Origin: an uncultured Solobacterium sp.
GTDB lineage: Bacteria; Bacillota_I; Bacilli_A; Erysipelotrichales; Erysipelotrichaceae
Direction: 5' to 3'
DNA length: 6,266 nucleotides
NCBI GenBank assembly: GCA_905235315.1
Contig: CAJOLG010000108.1
Span: 1 to 6,266 of the forward strand
A program made the translations under genes and the position numbers. Position 1 is the stretch's first letter. Each line of letters opens with the position of its first letter. Below the pieces are notes generated by a model. It was given only the letters and a program-made list of their open reading frames with translations, did not search any database and was not told the DNA's origin. Shown here piece by piece: positions 1 through 4,545 of the stretch.

Positions 1-30
1 CTTTGAGGACTTTGCTTTCCCGTTTGCCAT
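1..30 (-). CDS. Possible start of a further minus-strand gene, cut by the left edge
   Basis: An ATG at 28-30 opens a frame of ten codons (MANGKAKSSK) that runs off the window. No Shine-Dalgarno precedes it, but the -10-like TAAAAT ends only 3 nt upstream, so a leaderless start is conceivable. Ten codons are far too few to claim coding. The residues match nothing I recognise, and they do not look like a radical-SAM activase N terminus. Confidence 0.15.
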   Translation of the reverse strand, partial: MANGKAKSSK

Positions 31-81
31 AGTATTTTATATTTTATATCGTAACAGTCTTTTTTTCTACCGCTTCCCGCT
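1..81 (-). other. AT-rich spacer after the ligase, possible promoter for the next gene, no terminator seen
   Basis: No inverted repeat followed by a minus-strand T-run is present, so the ligase transcript may read through or end beyond the window. The plus strand has a T7 run (60-66) but no stem before it. Bases 33-46 are a tandem TATTTTA repeat, which on the minus strand gives TAAAATATAAAATA, with two -10-like hexamers. A 7-bp tandem (CCGCTTC twice, 70-83) runs over the ligase stop codon and probably has no function. The AT content contrasts with the flanking gene, as expected for a gene boundary. Confidence 0.35.
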
Positions 82-2070
82 TCAGGCTGCACTTCCCTGT
101 CCGAACTGCGCCTCAAACGCCTCTTCGGAAAGAATCGGAATATTCAGTTCCTGCGCCTTCCGGTTTTTGCCGGAGGTGCTTGTCACATCGTTGTTGATGA
201 GGAACGAGGTCTTTTTCGTAACCGAACCGGTTACCTTTCCGCCCTGCGATTCAATATAGGCCTTCAGCTCATTGCGGTTTTTGTAAATATGCACATCCCC
301 GGTCACGACAAAGGTCAGCCCTTCACACTTTGCGCCGGCGGGTTCCGCCGCAGTGCGGGTCACCGTTACGATTTCCAGAAGATGTTGCAGAATCCGCTGA
401 TTCTCCGGGTCTTTGGCCCAGGTGACAAACGCAGCGCTCTTTTCCGGGCCGATGCCGTCGATGTCAGCGAATATATCCGGGCTCGCTGCGTTCTCTGCGG
501 CAGCGAACAGCTCCTCAAACGGGTATGCCGCAAGCAGGCGCTTTGCGACATCCGGGCCGACGAGCGGAATACACAGCGCAAAGATCACCCGCTGATCCGG
601 GACCTGTTTTGCCTTCTCAATCGACTGGCCGATATTCTCTGCGCTCTTCTCCCCGAAGCCGTCCAGTTCGGCGATTTCAGCCAGGTGTTCCTGCAGCCGG
701 TAGATATCCGCATATTCTTTGATCCAGCCTTCATTGACAAAGCGGTCCAGCGTCTGTTCCGAGATTCCGTCAATATCCATTCCGCCTTTTGACACAAAGC
801 GGGTAAACTTCTTCAGCTGTTTTGCGGCACAGGCAGGGTTCTGACAGCGGAGGGTCTTCGTTCCGCTCTGCGGGCTGACCGCAACCGTGGTCTCACTGCC
901 GCACACCGGACATACCGCAGGAATCTCAAAGACACCTTCTGTCTTTGTGACATGGATGACCTTCGGGATGATCTTGTTTGCCTTGATGACGGAGAGCACC
1001 GTGCCTTTCCCGCCGATGCCCAGCCGTTCACATTCACTGATATTGCATAAGCTGGCACGCTTTACCGTGGTGCCTTCGATCTCCACCGGTTCAAATACCG
1101 CCACCGGGGTGATGGTGGAAGCTGCACAGCTCCATTCAATATGATCCAGCACCGACTCGGATGCTTCATCCTGCCATTTGAAGGCATAGCCCGCTCTTGC
1201 GGCGTGGTGCCCGGTAACACTGCCGGTAGACGCATAGTCCGTATCGTCATATCCGATGACAAGACCGTCTACGGGATACGGGTTGATATTGCCCGTAACC
1301 TTCGCAGTCCAGGCATCAATCGCGGCGGTAATCGAAGGAAGATCCGGATGATCGATCCGCTCGCGCTCGACGGACGTAAAGCCTCTTTGATCCAGCCAGT
1401 CCATGCGGCTGCCCCAGGAGACAAGCGGCTCATCGATATGCACAAGCGTAAACGGGATCCACCGGATGCGGCGCTTCTTTACTTCCTCCACATCCTTGAG
1501 AGTCAAGGAGCCGGACGCAAGGTTGCGCGGATTTGCGTAATCTTCACCGGATTCCAGCACAAACGCATTGAAATCCGCATAGGAGATGACGGCTTCCCCG
1601 CGGATGACCGCATGTCCGGAATAATCAATTCGTTCGGGGATGCCCTGAATCCCTGCCCGCAGGTGGGTGATATTGGTGCCGATATGCCCGTCTCCCCGGG
1701 TGACGATTCTGGAAAGCCTGCCGTTGTCATAGGTCACTACCAGGGTCAGCCCGTCCAGCTTCCATGAGATCCAGATCGGACGCCCTTCCGCCCATTTGAC
1801 AAGGTCTTCCGGTTTCTTTGTTTTGGCAAGCGAAAGCGCCGCATACTCATGCGGTTCTTTCTGGCCTGCCGTATCATCCGAAGAGACGTTCTGGGTCGGG
1901 CTGTCCGGGAACCGGAATCCCGTTTCTTCTTCCAGCGCTCTGACCTGATCAAACAGCGCATCCCATTCATAGTCGGTCATCTGTTCGGGAAGACCGTTGT
2001 AATATGCGTCCGATGCCCGGTTAAGCCGGTCGATCATCTCCCGCATTTCATTGATTTTTGTGTCATTCAT
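82..2070 (-). CDS. ligA: NAD+-dependent DNA ligase, divergent LigA type
   Basis: Seals DNA nicks using NAD+, via a ligase-AMP intermediate on lysine, in replication and repair. The 662-aa length is typical of LigA. Domain order: Ia NAD-binding (about 1-70: AYY 22-24, DYEWD 33-37, PDSPTQ 55-60); adenylation (about 70-305: WKLDG with K104, TRGDG 124-128, RGEA with E159, NPRN 180-183, DGLVIG 268-273, AFKW with K298); OB fold (about 310-385); zinc finger C387/C390/C409/C414; helix-hairpin-helix (about 430-560, GFGEKSAENI at 471-480); BRCT (about 580-657, FVVTGD, GGKVTGSVTKKTSFL). Departures from classical LigA: E. coli Glu113 becomes S102, motif IV Lys290 becomes G273, the OB-fold Arg-Thr-Gly becomes Ala-Ala-Ser (316-318), and the His of the TLHN motif becomes C342. 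ATG at 2070 is preferred: M9 and M12 would cut into domain Ia and have no properly spaced ribosome binding site. It may be the housekeeping ligase or a second one. Confidence 0.96.
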   Translation of the reverse strand: MNDTKINEMREMIDRLNRASDAYYNGLPEQMTDYEWDALFDQVRALEEETGFRFPDSPTQNVSSDDTAGQKEPHEYAALSLAKTKKPEDLVKWAEGRPIWISWKLDGLTLVVTYDNGRLSRIVTRGDGHIGTNITHLRAGIQGIPERIDYSGHAVIRGEAVISYADFNAFVLESGEDYANPRNLASGSLTLKDVEEVKKRRIRWIPFTLVHIDEPLVSWGSRMDWLDQRGFTSVERERIDHPDLPSITAAIDAWTAKVTGNINPYPVDGLVIGYDDTDYASTGSVTGHHAARAGYAFKWQDEASESVLDHIEWSCAASTITPVAVFEPVEIEGTTVKRASLCNISECERLGIGGKGTVLSVIKANKIIPKVIHVTKTEGVFEIPAVCPVCGSETTVAVSPQSGTKTLRCQNPACAAKQLKKFTRFVSKGGMDIDGISEQTLDRFVNEGWIKEYADIYRLQEHLAEIAELDGFGEKSAENIGQSIEKAKQVPDQRVIFALCIPLVGPDVAKRLLAAYPFEELFAAAENAASPDIFADIDGIGPEKSAAFVTWAKDPENQRILQHLLEIVTVTRTAAEPAGAKCEGLTFVVTGDVHIYKNRNELKAYIESQGGKVTGSVTKKTSFLINNDVTSTSGKNRKAQELNIPILSEEAFEAQFGQGSAA

Positions 2071-2093
2071 ATCGGTTTCTCTTGTTCTTCTGT
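2071..2093 (-). promoter_or_regulatory. Short GRE-ligase junction with a weak ribosome binding site
   Basis: Only 23 bases separate the GRE stop (TGA at 2094-2096) from the ligase ATG at 2070. The minus-strand sequence is purine-rich (AGAAGAACAAGAGAAACC) but has no good Shine-Dalgarno match; AAGAG/AGAGAAA is the nearest. There is no room for a promoter or terminator, so cotranscription and perhaps translational coupling are expected. Confidence 0.6.
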
Positions 2094-4430
2094 TCAGATT
2101 TCCTGATAGGACGTCCGTTTAATAATCTCATCCTGCAGACTGCCGTCAAGCTCAACGAAGTATGCGGTATAGCCGGCAACCCGTACGGTGAGGGATCGGT
2201 ACTCCTCCGGGTGTTCTTTTGCGGCAATCAGATCCTCCTGCCGCACCACGTTGAACTGGATATGGGGAATCCTGAGCTGTACAAATGCCCGCAGAAACTG
2301 CTCAAACTTCATGCGGCCCTCTTCCGTATCGAAGAATTCCGGCAGAAACTTCATATTCAGAAGCCCGCCGTTGGTTGTCAGGGCATCCGGCAGCCGGGAT
2401 ACCGACTTCAGAACTGCAGTCGGACCGGTCATGTCTCTGCCATAGGACGGAGACAGTCCTCCGTCTGCCAGCGGAGTTCCCGCCTTTCGCCCGTCTGCGG
2501 AAGCTCCGACATTCAGGCCCATCGGCACATGGGCCGATACCGTATACATGCCGGTATGTACCGGGCCGCCCCGGAAGTTTTGATACAACCGGATCTTATC
2601 CCGGAAGTACGCAGTCCACTTTGCGCCGAGCGCATCCACTTCTTCGATGTCATTTCCGTATTTCGGTGCTTTGTTCAGAAGCTTTGCCTGCACGATCTCA
2701 TATCCTTTGAAATCAGCCCGCAGCGCATCCAGAAGTTCTTCTCTTCCGATCTCCTGCTCTTCATAGACCAGCCTGCGGATCGCTTCCAGGCTGTCTGCCA
2801 GGTTGGCAACCTGAATCATCTGAATGCCCGAAAGATTGTAGTGTGCGCCTCCGGCCGTCACATCAACGCCGTTTGAAAGACAGTCCTGAACCACCGCAGA
2901 AAGAAAGGCGGTGGGCAGATGTTTCTGATGTGCTTTCTCCACCACTTCTTCTGCCTTCATCATCCGGTCAATGAATTCATCAATGACCGAGGCAAATGCG
3001 GCCTCGAGCTGTTCATAGGTTTCATAGGTATCCAGGCCGCCGCGGTCAACGCAAAGCTGTTCGTGGGTGATGAGATCCTCCCCGTGGTTCAGCGCAAGTT
3101 CCAGCGCCTTGCACAGGTTGAACATCGCCGCATCACTCCAGCCGAGTGTATTGCCCGAACCGCTCAGTTCCACACAGCCGACGACCGCATAATTGCGGGC
3201 ATCCTTTTCCGTAAAGCCAAGCTCGCTCTGTAAAACCGGGATAATGGCCTCATCGTTGAAGAACTGCGGCATCCCGCTGCCTTTTGCGACAACCCGGATC
3301 GCCTTCTGGATCAGCTCGGAAGAGCTGTTCCGGTTCAGCCGCACCGAAAGATTCGGCTGCGGCAGGCCGAGCTCTTCCTGGGCCTGCAGAAACAGCATCG
3401 AAAGTTCGTTGTATGTATCGTTGCCGAGTTCGTCCACACCGCCGACCGCAATATTGAAGCCGATCGGGAAACCGGCAAAGTACTGTGCGCTGCTGCGGTT
3501 GCGGAGATAGACGATCTGATTGAATTTCAGCCAGAGGCACTCTGTCAGTTCCAGCGCCTGCTCTTTTGTCAGATGCCCGCTCCTGAGATCTTCGCGGTAA
3601 TACCGCAGAAGATACCGGTCCATCCGGCCGGGGGAAAACGAACTGGCATTGCTTTCCATGTGGAGCACCACAAAGAGAAACCACAGGGACTGCAGCGCCT
3701 CCCAGTATGTCTGCGCCGGGCGGCTGGCAAGATTGCGGCAGTTTTCTCCGATCATGAGGAGGGTCTCCTCATGTTCGGGATACTCCGTGCTCATGCGGTC
3801 TGCCAGCTTGGCATATCTGTGCATGAAGGTAATCACTCCGTCAAGCACAAGCACGGCGCATTCATAGAATTCGCGGTGTTCATCTTTCTCAAGATAGAGA
3901 CGGGATTTGAGTTCCTGACGCATCGCGGCCGGGCCGACGGTAAGCCAGGTTTCCACATCCGGGCAGATATGCCCCTGGGCATGGTCTTTCTGATTGATTT
4001 TGACAACCCGGCTGATCGCATCGATCTCACTGCCGTAATTCTGACGGATATCTTCTTCCATCGAGTGATCGTTCCAGTAGGGATAGATCAGCTCCCGGAA
4101 GATGCGGATATCCTCTTCGTTTACCTGAAACCGGTCCTGCGGCCGGGTCGGAAGATCTTCGAACTCCCGGTTTACCCAGGAACAACCGCTCTCCGGAAAG
4201 ACCACGCCGGCGCGCACACCTTTTGTGCGGTTGCCGACAATCAGTTCTTCCGGATCGATTGTGATTTCCATTTCCTCCAGCGCAGCTTTCAGAGAAAGCG
4301 CCCGTTTCTTCGCAACGGACCGGTCTTCGTTCTCCTGATAGATGCGGGTAATGATACGGGCCTGTTCAATACTGACCGTCCTCTCTTCCCCCAGCATGCG
4401 CTCTTTCAGATTTCGGATGCGTTCATTCAT
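2094..4430 (-). CDS. Glycyl radical enzyme of the PFL/glycerol dehydratase superfamily, substrate unknown
   Basis: Cytoplasmic, oxygen-sensitive radical enzyme; a radical-SAM activase would have to generate its glycyl radical. The 778-aa length is normal for dehydratase-type members (about 780-850). The PFL domain spans about 5-640: VSIEQARIIT (19-28), EELIVGNRT (61-69), GHICPD (153-158), GMPQFFNDEAIIP (386-398). The thiyl-radical Cys is C419 in VVGCVELSG, followed by base E421. The C-terminal Gly-radical domain carries ADGRKAGTPLADGG (645-658) and RVAGYTAYF (750-758), the radical Gly being G753. By motif alignment H154, E421 and D433 match His164, Glu435 and Asp447 of Clostridium butyricum glycerol dehydratase (numbers from memory), but its His281 is S263 here. 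A single Cys at the active site, not Cys-Cys, excludes pyruvate formate-lyase proper. There is no N-terminal microcompartment-targeting extension. No activase or shell genes are in view. Superfamily certain; a PflD/PflF-like or unassigned lyase/dehydratase is most likely. Confidence 0.96.
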   Translation of the reverse strand: MNERIRNLKERMLGEERTVSIEQARIITRIYQENEDRSVAKKRALSLKAALEEMEITIDPEELIVGNRTKGVRAGVVFPESGCSWVNREFEDLPTRPQDRFQVNEEDIRIFRELIYPYWNDHSMEEDIRQNYGSEIDAISRVVKINQKDHAQGHICPDVETWLTVGPAAMRQELKSRLYLEKDEHREFYECAVLVLDGVITFMHRYAKLADRMSTEYPEHEETLLMIGENCRNLASRPAQTYWEALQSLWFLFVVLHMESNASSFSPGRMDRYLLRYYREDLRSGHLTKEQALELTECLWLKFNQIVYLRNRSSAQYFAGFPIGFNIAVGGVDELGNDTYNELSMLFLQAQEELGLPQPNLSVRLNRNSSSELIQKAIRVVAKGSGMPQFFNDEAIIPVLQSELGFTEKDARNYAVVGCVELSGSGNTLGWSDAAMFNLCKALELALNHGEDLITHEQLCVDRGGLDTYETYEQLEAAFASVIDEFIDRMMKAEEVVEKAHQKHLPTAFLSAVVQDCLSNGVDVTAGGAHYNLSGIQMIQVANLADSLEAIRRLVYEEQEIGREELLDALRADFKGYEIVQAKLLNKAPKYGNDIEEVDALGAKWTAYFRDKIRLYQNFRGGPVHTGMYTVSAHVPMGLNVGASADGRKAGTPLADGGLSPSYGRDMTGPTAVLKSVSRLPDALTTNGGLLNMKFLPEFFDTEEGRMKFEQFLRAFVQLRIPHIQFNVVRQEDLIAAKEHPEEYRSLTVRVAGYTAYFVELDGSLQDEIIKRTSYQEI

Positions 4431-4438
4431 ACTGCAAA

Positions 4439-4444
4439 TTCCTT
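4439..4444 (-). promoter_or_regulatory. Ribosome binding site of the glycyl radical enzyme gene
   Basis: Minus-strand AAGGAA lies 8 nt before the ATG at 4430, inside a purine-rich run (GGAAGGGAAGGAA). It fixes the start: the next residues (NERIRNLKERM, then VSIEQARIIT) match the usual GRE N terminus, so no earlier start is needed. Confidence 0.75.
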
Positions 4445-4446
4445 CC

Positions 4447-4484
4447 CTTCCATGCGCCGTGAAATGAATCTCAGGCGCCGGAAG
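4447..4484 (-). other. Hairpin in the predicted 5' leader of the glycyl radical enzyme mRNA
   Basis: On the minus strand the leader can fold as CTTCC, g, GCGCC, TGA, an 8-nt loop, TCA, c, GGCGC, at, GGAAG. That is 5 + 5 + 3 paired bases with a 1x2 internal loop and a single bulge. The 3' arm ends two bases before the ribosome binding site. No U-run follows, so it is not an intrinsic terminator. It could protect the 5' end of the mRNA, modulate ribosome access, or be part of a protein-binding site. It resembles no riboswitch class I recognise. Confidence 0.4.
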
Positions 4485-4501
4485 AAGCTTCTGATTCTAC
4501 T

Positions 4502-4507
4502 ATTATA
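4502..4507 (-). promoter_or_regulatory. Candidate sigma-A -10 element upstream of the glycyl radical enzyme gene
   Basis: Read on the minus strand this is a perfect TATAAT, in the spacer between the helicase stop and the GRE start. Transcription would begin near 4495, giving a leader of about 65 nt. No good -35 hexamer lies 16-19 bp upstream (the 17-bp position reads GAATGG), and there is no extended -10 TG. A CTGACA exists but about 36 bp away, too far to serve. The promoter would therefore be weak or activator-dependent if real. It would drive the GRE and, with only 23 bp between them, the ligase. Confidence 0.45.
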
Positions 4508-4519
4508 CCGATATTCGGT
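4507..4519. promoter_or_regulatory. 13-bp perfect-arm palindrome abutting the -10 box (possible operator)
   Basis: The sequence ACCGA-TAT-TCGGT has two perfect 5-bp arms around a 3-bp centre. It begins at the first base of the minus-strand TATAAT and fills part of the -35/-10 spacer. A bound protein there would block or reshape polymerase binding. The arms are short and only one copy is seen, so chance occurrence is possible. No regulator family can be assigned. Confidence 0.3.
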
Positions 4520-4545
4520 TCCTTCCATTCCTGCAGGTTGGCTTG

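Noticed and set aside
58..67. T-run as a plus-strand terminator
   Set aside because: No stem precedes it on the plus strand, and no plus-strand gene is visible to be terminated.
1141..1767. Plus-strand open frame of 208 codons opposite the ligase
   Set aside because: It is antisense to the ligase adenylation domain, with no recognisable family.
2058..2876. Plus-strand open frame of 272 codons opposite the GRE C terminus
   Set aside because: It overlaps the glycyl radical domain in antisense and shows no protein-like motif beyond scattered Cys and hydrophobic runs.
2094..4430. Calling the GRE pyruvate formate-lyase (pflB)
   Set aside because: PFL has two adjacent Cys at the active site; here Gly precedes C419, and the GCVE motif belongs to the lyase/dehydratase branch.
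2094..4430. Calling the GRE glycerol dehydratase or choline trimethylamine-lyase
   Set aside because: The pocket His of glycerol dehydratase is Ser, and there is no N-terminal encapsulation extension or microcompartment gene nearby as in typical choline loci.
4447..4484. Intrinsic terminator for the helicase gene
   Set aside because: The stem is good, but the following minus-strand bases are purine-rich (GGAAGGAA), with no U-run.
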